The notes below the pieces were generated by a model. The model saw nothing but the letters and a program-made list of their open reading frames with translations, was not told where the DNA came from and searched no databases. The position numbers were made by a program, and so were the translations under genes. Below are positions 16,757 to 25,175 of a DNA stretch of 48,760 bases, piece by piece. How positions within the stretch are numbered: the first letter of the stretch is position 1; every line of letters starts with the position of its first letter. This DNA comes from JAHFUI01 sp041485905 (GTDB lineage: Bacteria; Acidobacteriota; Vicinamibacteria; Vicinamibacterales; CAVVIG01), in contig JBGPKK010000016.1 of NCBI GenBank assembly GCA_041485905.1, positions 1 to 48,760 of the forward strand, given 5' to 3'.

Positions 16757-17818
16757 ATGGCCACGCGACATCCGTTCCGATGCTGCTACATCGTGCCGCC
16801 AAACATCTTGGATCACATCTCGCGAACAGGTGACGAGCCACAGCGGGCACGCGCCAGGCGCACGATCGCGGTGACCGAACAGGCCCGCGGCCGCCGCACC
16901 GCCACCGGCGCGATGATGCTGGGGACGCTGTCGACGGGCACCAAGCGGCGCACCGTCTACGACACGCACAACAGCACGACGCTGCCAGGCGAGCTCGTAC
17001 GCGGCGAAGACGGACCCGCCTCGCAGGACCTCGCGGTCGAACAGGCCTTCGCCGGTTCAGGCGACACCTACGACTTCTATCGCCAGATTCTCAAACGCAA
17101 CTCGATCGACGACCACGGCATGCGTCTTGATTCCACGGTGCATTTCGATCGTGACTTCGACAACGCTTTCTGGAACGGCCAGCAGATGGTCTACGGCGAC
17201 GGCGACGGGGTCATCTTCACCAATTTCACCGGCTGCCTCGACGTCATCGGCCACGAGCTCACGCACGGCGTCACGAGCCACACGGCCGATCTCGACTACC
17301 AGGATCAGCCCGGAGCGCTCAACGAATCGATGTCGGACGTGTTCGGCAGCCTCGTGAAGCAGTGGAAGCTGAGGCAGACGGCCAAGCAGGCCGATTGGCT
17401 CATCGGCGCGGGCCTTCTGGCGCCCGGCATCAAGGGCAAAGCGCTCCGTTCGATGAAGGAGCCCGGAACGGCGTTCGACGATCCGCAGCTCGGACAGGAC
17501 CCGCAGCCCGCCGACATGAAGCACTACGACCCGACGCCGGATGACAATGGCGGCGTGCACATCAACTCGGGCATCCCCAACCGCGCGTTCTTCCTCGTCG
17601 CGGATGCCATCGGCGGCTTCGCATGGGAGAAGGCGGGTCTGATCTGGTACGACGCGCTGACGAAGCTCCTGAAACACGACTCGGACTTCCAGGCCGCCGC
17701 CAGCGCGACGCTCACGGCCGCGTCGATGCGCTTCGGCCCGGGCAGTCTCGAGCAGAAGGCAGTCCGCAGCGCCTGGAATACGGTCGGTGTCGAGATTGCA
17801 GAGCCGGTACTCATCTGA
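16757..17818 (+). CDS. M4 protealysin-like metalloprotease
   Basis: A 353-residue thermolysin-family protease. Zinc ligands and catalytic Glu are in GHELTHGVTSHTADL, the third ligand in ALNESMSDVFG, and the proton-donor His region in VHINSGIPNRAFF. There is no signal peptide. The short N-terminus with CCYIVPPNILDHISRTG resembles the small propeptide of protealysin rather than the long FTP/PepSY propeptides, which would make it a protealysin-like, possibly intracellular or non-classically released enzyme. AAGGAG lies 6 nt before the ATG at 16757, so I prefer it to the in-frame start 36 nt upstream. A candidate cognate inhibitor is at 20446-20826. Confidence 0.92.
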   Translation: MATRHPFRCCYIVPPNILDHISRTGDEPQRARARRTIAVTEQARGRRTATGAMMLGTLSTGTKRRTVYDTHNSTTLPGELVRGEDGPASQDLAVEQAFAGSGDTYDFYRQILKRNSIDDHGMRLDSTVHFDRDFDNAFWNGQQMVYGDGDGVIFTNFTGCLDVIGHELTHGVTSHTADLDYQDQPGALNESMSDVFGSLVKQWKLRQTAKQADWLIGAGLLAPGIKGKALRSMKEPGTAFDDPQLGQDPQPADMKHYDPTPDDNGGVHINSGIPNRAFFLVADAIGGFAWEKAGLIWYDALTKLLKHDSDFQAAASATLTAASMRFGPGSLEQKAVRSAWNTVGVEIAEPVLI

Positions 17819-17843
17819 CGATCGGTTGATATAGAAGCGACGC

Positions 17844-19214
17844 GTGCCACCGCCACCAGGAACGATTCAGCACCTCGTCGTGCTGATGCTCGAGAACCGA
17901 TCGTTCGATCATCTTCTCGGGTTCTTGAAGACCCCTGGTTACGCGATCGATGGGCTGGAGGGAACGGAGAGTAATCCGTCACCCGCCGGCCCACCGATCG
18001 TCGTCTCGCCAGACGCTTCGTACAGCGGCGATCTGACGGCCGATCCCGGCCACACTTTCGAAGACGTCCAGGAGCAGATCTTTGGCGGCGGCGCAGCCGC
18101 GGCGATGGACGGGTTTGTCGCCAACTATGCGAAGAAGACCGCAGGCGGCGCGGCGGACGTCATGAAGTGCTTCGCGCCAGGGAAGCTCCCCATCATCACG
18201 ACGCTCGCCCGCTCGTACGGCGTGTGCCAGCGCTGGTTCTCGTCGGTGCCGGGACCGACGCTTCCGAACCGCGCCTTCGCGCACGGCGCGACGTCGCTCG
18301 GCCGGCTGGACATGGCGCCGGAGTATTTCCGCCACTTCCGAACGATCTATCAACTGCTCGACGAACGCGCCGTCACCTCGCGCATCTACTATCACGATGC
18401 AACGGTCGCGATGACGTTCGACTATCTGCTGCAGCGGCAGGCCACCTTCTTCGGCACCTTTCAGGACTTCCTCGACGACTGCGCGCACGATCGGCTGCCC
18501 CGCTACTCGTTCATCGAGCCGCGGTACAACTCCCAGGTCACACCCGCGGGGCCACTGCAAGCCAACGATCAGCATCCCGATCACAACGTCCACCAGGGAG
18601 AACGGCTGATCTCCAGAATCTACACGGCGTTGACCGCCGATCCGGGGCTCTGGCGCCGGTGTCTCTTCGTCATCGTCTACGACGAGCACGGGGGCCTGTA
18701 CGACCACGTGCGTCCTCCTGACAATGCCAAGACCCCGGACGGCCTGGTGTCAAACCCGCAGGCCTTCGATTTCACGAGGCTCGGGGTACGGGTGCCGGCG
18801 ATCGTCATGTCGCCGTGGGTGCCCGAAGGACATCTCGAGGCGACAACGTTCGACCACACGTCGCTGGCCGCGACCGCCCGCCGATTGTTCACGGCAGATT
18901 ACGATACGAACGCGCTGACCGAGCGCGACAGGGCCGCCGCGACGCTCGACTGCTGTCTCCTCCTCGACGCCCCGCGCGATGTCGTGCACCTGCCGCAGCC
19001 ATTGCTGGCGACGCTCGGCGGCGATACGCAACCCGATCCGCGCGCGACCGACATGTCGGAGTGGCAGGCGGACCTGGTGCAGCACGCATACGAGCTCGAA
19101 CGGGAATTGCCGCCCGGCGCGCGCAGCGGGAAGACGCCCGCGATGATTCGCACAGAACAGGATGCGGCCCAGTACCTGGAGCAGGTGTTCGGCGAGCTTC
19201 GGAAACGCATGTGA
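17844..19214 (+). CDS. Phosphoesterase family (phospholipase C / acid phosphatase type)
   Basis: A 456-residue member of the PF04185-type phosphoesterases. The metal-site motif ENRSFDHLLGFL is at about 17-28, the central VPGPTLPNRAFAHGA at about 134-148, the second metal motif IVYDEHGGLYDHVRPP at about 277-292 and FDHTSLAATARRLF near 345. The expected N-terminal signal peptide is absent: the protein starts almost directly at the catalytic domain from a GTG codon, so it may be cytosolic or exported another way. It lies 25 nt after the protease and its TGA overlaps the ATG of the barrel gene (TGATG), implying coupled translation. The substrate is unknown. Confidence 0.88.
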   Translation: MPPPPGTIQHLVVLMLENRSFDHLLGFLKTPGYAIDGLEGTESNPSPAGPPIVVSPDASYSGDLTADPGHTFEDVQEQIFGGGAAAAMDGFVANYAKKTAGGAADVMKCFAPGKLPIITTLARSYGVCQRWFSSVPGPTLPNRAFAHGATSLGRLDMAPEYFRHFRTIYQLLDERAVTSRIYYHDATVAMTFDYLLQRQATFFGTFQDFLDDCAHDRLPRYSFIEPRYNSQVTPAGPLQANDQHPDHNVHQGERLISRIYTALTADPGLWRRCLFVIVYDEHGGLYDHVRPPDNAKTPDGLVSNPQAFDFTRLGVRVPAIVMSPWVPEGHLEATTFDHTSLAATARRLFTADYDTNALTERDRAAATLDCCLLLDAPRDVVHLPQPLLATLGGDTQPDPRATDMSEWQADLVQHAYELERELPPGARSGKTPAMIRTEQDAAQYLEQVFGELRKRM

Positions 19215-20449
19215 TGAGGCGCGCGACCTTCGTCACCGTCATCGTCGCCGCCTGTGTCGGCGTCAGTGTCCAAGCGGCCGCTCAGAGCGGCAACCCGTTG
19301 GTCTGGTCGGACGCGCGAACGGCGTGTGGCAATGCCGCAACCTTCGATGGTGGCCTCGATTGCGCGATCCGAATCGTCAGCGAAACACCCCGCGAGATTC
19401 ATCCGACGGTCGAAAGCATCGCGCCCGGCACGTCGACGGCCCTGGGCGCACGCTATCTGCTGCTCGCGGATCGCGGCACGGCCCAGCGTTATTTTCGCGC
19501 GACGGGACTCATTTCGTTCGACAAATCGTGGGCGGCCCGGCTGTCGTGGCAGCATGTGGGTGAAACGCGCGACTTCGAAGCGTACGGCCTCGTCCGGAAG
19601 CTGCAGTCGCAGAACTTCTTCGGGCTCGGCCGGTCCGCGTCTGTCAGTGATCGCACTGTGTACGGCTTCCGCGAGACGATTGCGGGCGTCTCCGCCGATC
19701 AGCGCGCCCCCTGGTGGCTGACGATCGGCGGTTTGGCGGAATGGCGCGATCCGGTGGTCCAGACAGGCGCGAGCAGTGCGCCTTCAATCGGCCAACGCTT
19801 CACCGATGTCGAGGCGCCGGGATTGACGAAGCAACCAATGTTCGCGCGGCTCATGGGCCGCGTTCGTGTCCAATATCCGGACCCGGAGAACGCACCGGCG
19901 ACGGTCACGGCCCTGGAAATGCGGGCCGAGCACATGCAGGCTCTCGAGTCCGACGTCATGTCGACGTTTCATCGAATCTCGATCGAAGCGAGTCACACCC
20001 AGCGATGGACGCGGCGCTCGTCTACAGCCTCCGACGTCATCCCCGCGCATTTCAATCCGATCGACCTCCAGTTGCTCGGCCGCACGAGCCATGCGTGGGC
20101 GCCGGCCGGCAACGTCGTGCCGTTCTATTACCAGGACACGCTGGGCGGCACCGACGCGGAGGGCCGCGACACGCTGCGCGGGTACGACGACTTCCGCTTC
20201 CGCGGTCCCACGGTGCTCCTGCTGCAGGGCGATCTGACGATCCTCGTACGATCGCCGATTGGCGTCGTCGTGTTCGTTGACGCCGGCGCGGTCGCGTCGG
20301 ATTTTTCAGGGCTGCGGTGGGATGGACGGAAGACCGACTACGGCGTGGGCCTCACGGCATCGCTGGGCAATCAGGTGAAGCTGCGCGCCTACTGGGCTTT
20401 CGGCGGCGAAGTCCACGGCATGCTTCCCCGGTTGCGCCAGTCGTTTTAG
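19214..20449 (+). CDS. Omp85/BamA-type outer-membrane barrel protein without POTRA domains
   Basis: A 411-residue protein with signal peptide (MRRATFVTVIVAACVGVSVQ, then AAAQ). The C-terminal part has the Omp85 features DTLRGYDDFRFRGPTVLLLQ and VVFVDAGAVASDF, and ends in an aromatic residue (RLRQSF), as expected of a beta-barrel substrate of the BAM machine. Residues 40-250 contain alternating amphipathic strands but no POTRA repeats. Start is the ATG overlapping the phospholipase stop; the open frame upstream of it lies within that gene. Pairing with the phosphoesterase suggests a joint role at the outer membrane, which is inference. It ends with a four-base convergent overlap with the next gene. 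Confidence 0.8.
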   Translation: MRRATFVTVIVAACVGVSVQAAAQSGNPLVWSDARTACGNAATFDGGLDCAIRIVSETPREIHPTVESIAPGTSTALGARYLLLADRGTAQRYFRATGLISFDKSWAARLSWQHVGETRDFEAYGLVRKLQSQNFFGLGRSASVSDRTVYGFRETIAGVSADQRAPWWLTIGGLAEWRDPVVQTGASSAPSIGQRFTDVEAPGLTKQPMFARLMGRVRVQYPDPENAPATVTALEMRAEHMQALESDVMSTFHRISIEASHTQRWTRRSSTASDVIPAHFNPIDLQLLGRTSHAWAPAGNVVPFYYQDTLGGTDAEGRDTLRGYDDFRFRGPTVLLLQGDLTILVRSPIGVVVFVDAGAVASDFSGLRWDGRKTDYGVGLTASLGNQVKLRAYWAFGGEVHGMLPRLRQSF

Positions 20450-20826
20450 CGGGACCGCGCGATGTTCGCGCGAACGACGGAGGTGGCCTCCCGACCCGCC
20501 CAATCGACCAGACGTTGAAGCGCAGGCGAGATCGACGAGGAGCCGCTGCCTGCGCGCACATCCATCCGCCTGCCGTCTTGTTCGATCGTGAACGCGAACT
20601 GGTACGCATCACGCACCTGTTCCGCTTCCTTCGGCTGAACACTCGTGTCCGCGGCAATTGCATGCGCTGCGTCAGTCAGTTGACGGCTCTCGTCGGCGTC
20701 TAGCGCGCGGCGGTACGAGGGCTCCGCCGCGACAAACGCCCCGGCGGGCTCAATCGTGACCGTGCCGCTGACCCGAAGCGCCGGAACGGCCGCAAACCCA
20801 CCCGATCGAACAAACGTGATCACCAC
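20446..20826 (-). CDS. Emfourin-like protease inhibitor candidate
   Basis: A 126-residue protein starting at GTG. The N-terminus ITFVRSGGFAAVPALRVSG, the central DADESRQLTDAAHAI and the C-terminal AYQFAFTIEQDGRR...ALQRLVDWAG recall emfourin, the small inhibitor encoded beside protealysin-type M4 proteases. Here the candidate is about 2.6 kb from the protease, on the other strand, with two genes between. It lies 16 nt behind mdh and could be cotranscribed with it. Family assignment is from pattern memory, so moderately sure. Stop codons of this gene and the barrel gene overlap as TTAG. Confidence 0.6.
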   Translation of the reverse strand: MVITFVRSGGFAAVPALRVSGTVTIEPAGAFVAAEPSYRRALDADESRQLTDAAHAIAADTSVQPKEAEQVRDAYQFAFTIEQDGRRMDVRAGSGSSSISPALQRLVDWAGREATSVVRANIARSR

Positions 20827-20842
20827 GGCCGACAGGATACCC

Positions 20843-21769
20843 TCAGACCTTGATCACATCGACGAGTTCCTTCACGGCCGCCGCCGATTTCTTGAAGGCA
20901 GCATCCTCCTCCGGCGTCAGCGTGACCTCGATGATTTTCTCCAGCCCGCGCGCGCCGAGCTTGCACGGCACGCCGACAAACAGGTCGCGCACCCCGTACT
21001 CGCCCTGCAAAAACACCGAACACGGCAGGATCTTCTTCTTGTCGAGCAGAATGGCCTCGACCATCTCCACCGCCGACGCGCCGGGCGCGTACCACGCGCT
21101 CGTGCCGACCAACTGGGTAATCTCCGCTCCGCCCCCGGCGGTTCTCGCGACGATGCGGTCGATGGTCGCCTTGTCCATCAGATCCGTAATCGGGATGCCC
21201 GCGACCGTTGAGTAACGCGGCAGCGGGACCATCGTGTCGCCGTGTCCGCCGAGCACAAACGCGTGAACGTTCTCCACCGACACGTTCAGCTCTTTGGCAA
21301 TGAAGGCCCGCATACGCGCGGAATCGAGGACGCCGGCCATGCCGATGATCCGCTCGCGCGGGAACTTGCTCAGCCGGTAAATGGCCTGCGCCATGGCGTC
21401 AAGCGGGTTCGCCACCGGGATGATGATGCAGTTGGGCGAGTACTTGACGACCTGTTCCGTCACCTGCTGCATGATCTTGTAATTCACGTTCAGCAGGTCG
21501 TCGCGACTCATACCGGGTTTCCTCGGCATCCCCGATGTGATGACGACGATATCGGAATTCGCGCTCTCGGCGTAGTCGCCGGTCCCCATCACGCGCGAGT
21601 CCGAGCCCCACACCGGACACGCCTGAAGCATGTCGAGCGCGATGCCCGCGGCCTTCTGCTCGGCGATGTCGATGACGACGACGTCGGCCAGTTGTTTCTC
21701 CGCGACGCCGCGGGCCACCGTGGCACCAACGTTTCCTGCTCCACCAACGACCGTGACTTTTCGATTCAT
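20843..21769 (-). CDS. mdh: Malate dehydrogenase (LDH-like type)
   Basis: A 308-residue NAD-dependent dehydrogenase of the LDH-like MDH group. VTVVGGAGNVGATVARG is the Rossmann loop; the substrate loop SGMPRKPGMSRDDLL carries the arginine that specifies malate rather than lactate; the catalytic His is in VLGGHGDTMVPLPRYS. AGGAG lies nine bases before the ATG at 21769 and only three before the earlier in-frame ATG at 21775, so the later start is preferred. It supplies the malate-to-oxaloacetate step alongside sucCD and korAB. Confidence 0.95.
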   Translation of the reverse strand: MNRKVTVVGGAGNVGATVARGVAEKQLADVVVIDIAEQKAAGIALDMLQACPVWGSDSRVMGTGDYAESANSDIVVITSGMPRKPGMSRDDLLNVNYKIMQQVTEQVVKYSPNCIIIPVANPLDAMAQAIYRLSKFPRERIIGMAGVLDSARMRAFIAKELNVSVENVHAFVLGGHGDTMVPLPRYSTVAGIPITDLMDKATIDRIVARTAGGGAEITQLVGTSAWYAPGASAVEMVEAILLDKKKILPCSVFLQGEYGVRDLFVGVPCKLGARGLEKIIEVTLTPEEDAAFKKSAAAVKELVDVIKV

Positions 21770-21798
21770 ATTCATCAGCTCCTGTGATCCTCAACCGC

Positions 21799-21900
21799 AG
21801 AGAGCGGTTCGTAATCGTTCTCGTTTAGGTCAGCTCCCCCGAATGCGTCCGACGATTCACACAGGTTCTGTGGAAAAGTCTGTGGAAAAGACCGCTCTCT
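21799..21900. repeat. Inverted repeat enclosing two TGTGGAAAA boxes
   Basis: In the divergent gap between mdh and serA, AGAGAGCGGT (21799-21808) and ACCGCTCTCT (21891-21900) form a perfect 10-bp inverted repeat. Between them TCTGTGGAAAAG is repeated exactly twice in tandem (21867-21878, 21879-21890). On the minus strand each copy contains TTTTCCACA, close to the DnaA-box consensus. It may be a regulatory site for one or both flanking genes. Confidence 0.55.
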
Positions 21901-22001
21901 AACGGCATTGTGACGGGGCATCCGGAATGTTTTAGCGGTTTGCACCACAGTAGGGCGGACGAGAGCGCTGGCGCATGCGTGTCGGTTCAGAACGCTCGGA
22001 T

Positions 22002-22007
22002 TATACT
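22002..22007 (+). promoter_or_regulatory. -10 box abutting serA start
   Basis: TATACT ends eight bases before the serA ATG (22016), leaving almost no room for a leader. No clear -35 box is seen. Confidence 0.5.
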
Positions 22008-22015
22008 CATCCCCG

Positions 22016-23611
22016 ATGAAAATCGTCGTCGCCGACGACCTTCCCGCTTCTGCTCTCGAGCTGCTTCGAGCCGAGAGTGAATGGACGATCGATGCCCGTG
22101 TCGGACGCTCGTCCGCTGAGCTTGCCGCCGCCGTCGCCGACGCCGACGCGATCCTTGTTCGCAGCGCGACGAAGGTGGACTCCGCGTTGCTCGCAGCGGC
22201 GCCGCACCTGCGCGTCGTGGCCCGCGCCGGCACTGGAGTCGACAACGTCGACGTCGCCGCCGCCAGCGCGCAGGGAATTCTGGTGGTTAACGCGCCGGGC
22301 GCCAACAGCATCAGCGTCGCCGAACACGCCTGCGCGCTGATGTTGGCCCTGGCGCGGTCCATTCCCTCTGCCGATCGCGCGATGAAGGAAGAACGGTGGG
22401 AAAAACGCCGGTTTCTCGGCAACGAGCTGCGCGGAAAGACGCTCGGTGTCGTCGGGCTGGGACGCATTGGCCAGGAAGTGGCGCATCGCGCGCGCGCCTT
22501 CGGGATGCGGATTGTGGCGCACGATCCTTTCATCGCGACGGAAATCGCCGACGGCCTCGGCGCCCGCCTGGTGTCGCTGGACGAGCTGTGCGTCATGGCC
22601 GATTATGTGACCCTTCATGTGCCATCCACCGCCGAGACCAGGCAGCTCTTCAACGACGGGCAATTTGCCCGCTGCAAACCGGGAATTCGCATCATTAATA
22701 CAGCCCGCGGCGAGCTCATCGATGAACAGGCGCTGCGACGCGCGATCGAGGCCGGCATCGTCGCGGGCGCCGGGTTGGATGTGTTCGAAAAAGAGCCACC
22801 CGCCGATTGGTCACTTGCCAAACTTCCACAGGTCATCTGCACGCCCCACATCGCGGCATCCACTGAAGAAGCCCAGGAGCTGGTCGGCCTGGAAACCGCA
22901 GCGGCCGTGCGCGATTTTTTGCGAGACGGCACCGTGAGAAATGCGGTCAACTTCCCGTCGATGCCCGCCGACGACATGCGCCGGCTGCAGCCATGGATTC
23001 GGCTGGCCGAGTCCCTCGGCGCCATCGCCGCCCAACTGGGACCGGCACGGGTCGAGTCGATTGGGGTGCGGTACTACGGCGCGATCGCCGACAGCCGCGG
23101 CGTCGACGTGCTCGCCGCGAGCGCCACCGCGGGTGTGCTGCGGCCGATTCTTTCGACCGGTGTCTCGTTTGTGAACGCGCGGGCCGCCGCCCGCGAACGC
23201 GCCATCGACGTCGTCGTGTCTCGCAGCTCGCGACAGCGCGACTTCATCAGCCTGTTGTCGGTGAAGCTGCGGACGAGCGCGGGAGAACGATGGGTGGAAG
23301 GGACCGTCTTCGAGCCGGCAAGCCTGCGGCTGGTGTCGGTACGGGGGGTCAGGGTCGAGGCGCCGCTCGACAGCACGATGCTGATGCTCTCGAATGACGA
23401 CCAGCCAGGGGTGATCGGCGAGGTCGGCACGATTCTCGGCCGCCACGGCGTCAACATCGCCAGTTTCGCGCTGGGCCGCGGCGAGACGGGCGCCATCGGG
23501 GTCGTCAACGTCGATGAGGATCCGAACGCCACGCACGCGCTCGACAGGGCGGCGGTGGAAATTCGGCGCGTGCCCGCGATTCGCGAGGCGTGCATCATCA
23601 GACTGACCTGA
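22016..23611 (+). CDS. serA: D-3-phosphoglycerate dehydrogenase
   Basis: A 531-residue long-form enzyme that starts serine synthesis by oxidising 3-phosphoglycerate with NAD. The Rossmann motif is GVVGLGRIGQEVAHRARAFG near 142; the catalytic Arg is in NTARGELIDEQAL, the Glu in the GLDVFEKEPP region and the His in CTPHIAASTEEAQELVG. An allosteric substrate-binding domain follows (about 320-450) and a C-terminal ACT domain (MLMLSNDDQPGVIGEVGTIL) that in relatives senses serine. The start ATG follows a TATACT box by eight bases. The gene ends in an inverted heptamer repeat shared with the convergent lipid kinase. Confidence 0.96.
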   Translation: MKIVVADDLPASALELLRAESEWTIDARVGRSSAELAAAVADADAILVRSATKVDSALLAAAPHLRVVARAGTGVDNVDVAAASAQGILVVNAPGANSISVAEHACALMLALARSIPSADRAMKEERWEKRRFLGNELRGKTLGVVGLGRIGQEVAHRARAFGMRIVAHDPFIATEIADGLGARLVSLDELCVMADYVTLHVPSTAETRQLFNDGQFARCKPGIRIINTARGELIDEQALRRAIEAGIVAGAGLDVFEKEPPADWSLAKLPQVICTPHIAASTEEAQELVGLETAAAVRDFLRDGTVRNAVNFPSMPADDMRRLQPWIRLAESLGAIAAQLGPARVESIGVRYYGAIADSRGVDVLAASATAGVLRPILSTGVSFVNARAAARERAIDVVVSRSSRQRDFISLLSVKLRTSAGERWVEGTVFEPASLRLVSVRGVRVEAPLDSTMLMLSNDDQPGVIGEVGTILGRHGVNIASFALGRGETGAIGVVNVDEDPNATHALDRAAVEIRRVPAIREACIIRLT

Positions 23612-23615
23612 GCGG

Positions 23616-23691
23616 GGCCTAGAGGCTAGGGGCTGGGGTTCGGGCTGCGGCTGGGATGTTCCAGCCCCAAGCCTCCAGTTCCCAGCCTCTA
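23616..23691. repeat. Inverted heptamer repeat between convergent serA and lipid kinase
   Basis: Left arm about 23618-23656 has units TAGAGGC, TAGGGGC, TGGGGTT; right arm about 23660-23691 is its approximate reverse complement. The right arm includes the TAG stop of the lipid kinase (23689-23691). Its place between two converging genes fits a bidirectional terminator. Confidence 0.75.
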
Positions 23692-24570
23692 CGCAATGCA
23701 GATTTTGAGCGCTGCTGGATGGACGCGGGCGGTCAGGCGCGTGCCTCCCTCGATGGGTTCGCCGTCCACGTGAAACGCCATCGGTTCCGCACACTCGATC
23801 GTCGCCTCGCGAATGCGCCGAATCGAACAGCCGGGCATGCGGGCGAGCGATCCGGTGAACAGACGCGGCGCCTGGCACAGCGTCGCGAAGCGTGAGCTCT
23901 CTTCGACGATCACCAGATCGAGCTCGCCGTCGTCAACCCGCGCTCCCGGAGCAATCTGCGCGCCGTTTCCGTACTGCACCGAGTTGGCCACCACCACGAG
24001 CACGGCGCGCACGTGCACCCGAACATCTCCTGTTGAAATCGTGTACCACGACGGCACATAACTGATGAACGCCCGCGACCCCACGCGCAGGTAACCGGCG
24101 AACCCGCGCCGGTTGCCAGGCACATTGAACTGCGCGGCGACATGCGCGTCGAATCCGACCCCCGCGATATTGACGAACAGGCGGCCACCGATCTCGCCGA
24201 CGTCCATGACCGACACCTTGCCGCGCATGGCGCTGGCGATGGCGTGTTCCGGATTCACCGCGACGCCCAACTCAGTTGCAAGGCCGTTTCCAGACCCGGC
24301 GCGGATGATGCCAAGCGGGATGTCGCCAAACGCCAGCGCCGAGGCGACCTCGTTAATCGTGCCGTCGCCGCCCCAGGCCATGACGAGGCGTGCGCCGCGC
24401 GCGATGGCCGCCTCGGTCAGCTCGCGCGCGTGGCCGACCCGCTCGGTGAGCCACACGTCCGCGGTCTCGCCATGTTTTTTCACGGTCGCGGCCGCCAAAT
24501 CCGCGCGCGCCCTGGCGGTGGCTGACCGCGCGCCGCCTGCAACCGGATTAATGATGACCGCGATGGACAT
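23689..24570 (-). CDS. Diacylglycerol/lipid kinase (YegS/DagK family)
   Basis: A 293-residue lipid kinase. The ATP-binding GGDGTINEVASALAFGDIPL and IRAGSGNGLATELGV motifs define the family; the N-terminal VIINPVAGG and the C-terminal beta-sandwich with DDGELDLVIVEE and FHVDGEPIEGG complete it. It would phosphorylate diacylglycerol or a related lipid; the exact lipid cannot be told. It reads convergently to serA and 32 nt behind the next minus-strand gene. Confidence 0.9.
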   Translation of the reverse strand: MSIAVIINPVAGGARSATARARADLAAATVKKHGETADVWLTERVGHARELTEAAIARGARLVMAWGGDGTINEVASALAFGDIPLGIIRAGSGNGLATELGVAVNPEHAIASAMRGKVSVMDVGEIGGRLFVNIAGVGFDAHVAAQFNVPGNRRGFAGYLRVGSRAFISYVPSWYTISTGDVRVHVRAVLVVVANSVQYGNGAQIAPGARVDDGELDLVIVEESSRFATLCQAPRLFTGSLARMPGCSIRRIREATIECAEPMAFHVDGEPIEGGTRLTARVHPAALKICIA

Positions 24571-24602
24571 GCGCGATGCAGGCCGGGTCTTCGAGGGACC
24601 CG

Positions 24603-25121
24603 CTACTTGAGCGCGAGTCGAAGCGTGGTGCCTTCCACGAGATCGGCAAGCTCGACGACGTCGGGTGAGATTCTCACGACGCGGTAGCGATCAGTAATGT
24701 TCTCGCCTTCTTTCGCGAAGAACAACTGACCGAATCCGGAGACGATGGCCGTGCGGACCGGACCATTCGGCGTCGTGTCCTCCGCAATACCGGAGAGCTT
24801 CAAGGGGGGAGGCGTGGGACGAGCGGCCGGCGCTTCACTCAACGCGGGCTTCGGTGTGTGCACCGGCGCCGCCGGCCGGGGCTTGGGCGAGGCGAACGCA
24901 AACAAATCGCGGCCGGGCTGCCGCGGCGTCTCGACCGGTCGAAGCCGCTCGTGGAGTCGGGCGACTTCGCTCTCTAGCGCGGCGCCGCGGCTGTCGATCG
25001 GCGGCGCCTTCAGCACGAGCGGTTCGCGGCGATCGCGATTGCCGGAGGTTGCGGCGGCCGCGAGCCACGCGACGAGCGCGGCACCAACTACGACGAACAT
25101 CGCCGTCCGCTTCACATCCAT
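24603..25121 (-). CDS. Membrane-anchored Pro-rich protein, GspC/PilP-like C-terminus
   Basis: A 172-residue protein with one N-terminal membrane segment (TAMFVVVGAALVAWLAAAAT), a short coiled-coil-like stretch (ALESEVARLHERL), a proline-rich linker and a C-terminal domain TAIVSGFGQLFFAKEGENIT followed by YRVVRISPDVVELADL. That small domain recalls the GspC/PilP domains of type II secretion and type IV pilus systems, but none of those genes is near. I prefer the ATG at 25121 since it places the membrane segment at the usual distance. Function is unknown. Confidence 0.55.
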   Translation of the reverse strand: MDVKRTAMFVVVGAALVAWLAAAATSGNRDRREPLVLKAPPIDSRGAALESEVARLHERLRPVETPRQPGRDLFAFASPKPRPAAPVHTPKPALSEAPAARPTPPPLKLSGIAEDTTPNGPVRTAIVSGFGQLFFAKEGENITDRYRVVRISPDVVELADLVEGTTLRLALK

Positions 25122-25159
25122 GCGCGTCTCAGGCGATCGTAGCACGCTCACTTTGCGAC

Positions 25160-25170
25160 TATGCTATTAT
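25160..25170 (+). promoter_or_regulatory. -10-like boxes overlapping the apparent kdsB ATG
   Basis: TATGCT (25160-25165) and TATTAT (25165-25170) lie over and after the first in-frame ATG at 25161, five to ten bases before the GTG at 25176. If either is the -10 box, the true start is the GTG and the message is nearly leaderless. Confidence 0.4.
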
Positions 25171-25175
25171 TCGTC

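Noticed and set aside
21867..21890. Replication origin suggested by two DnaA-like boxes
   Set aside because: Only two boxes, no AT-rich unwinding region and no dnaA, dnaN or parA/parB genes nearby; kept only as a regulatory candidate.
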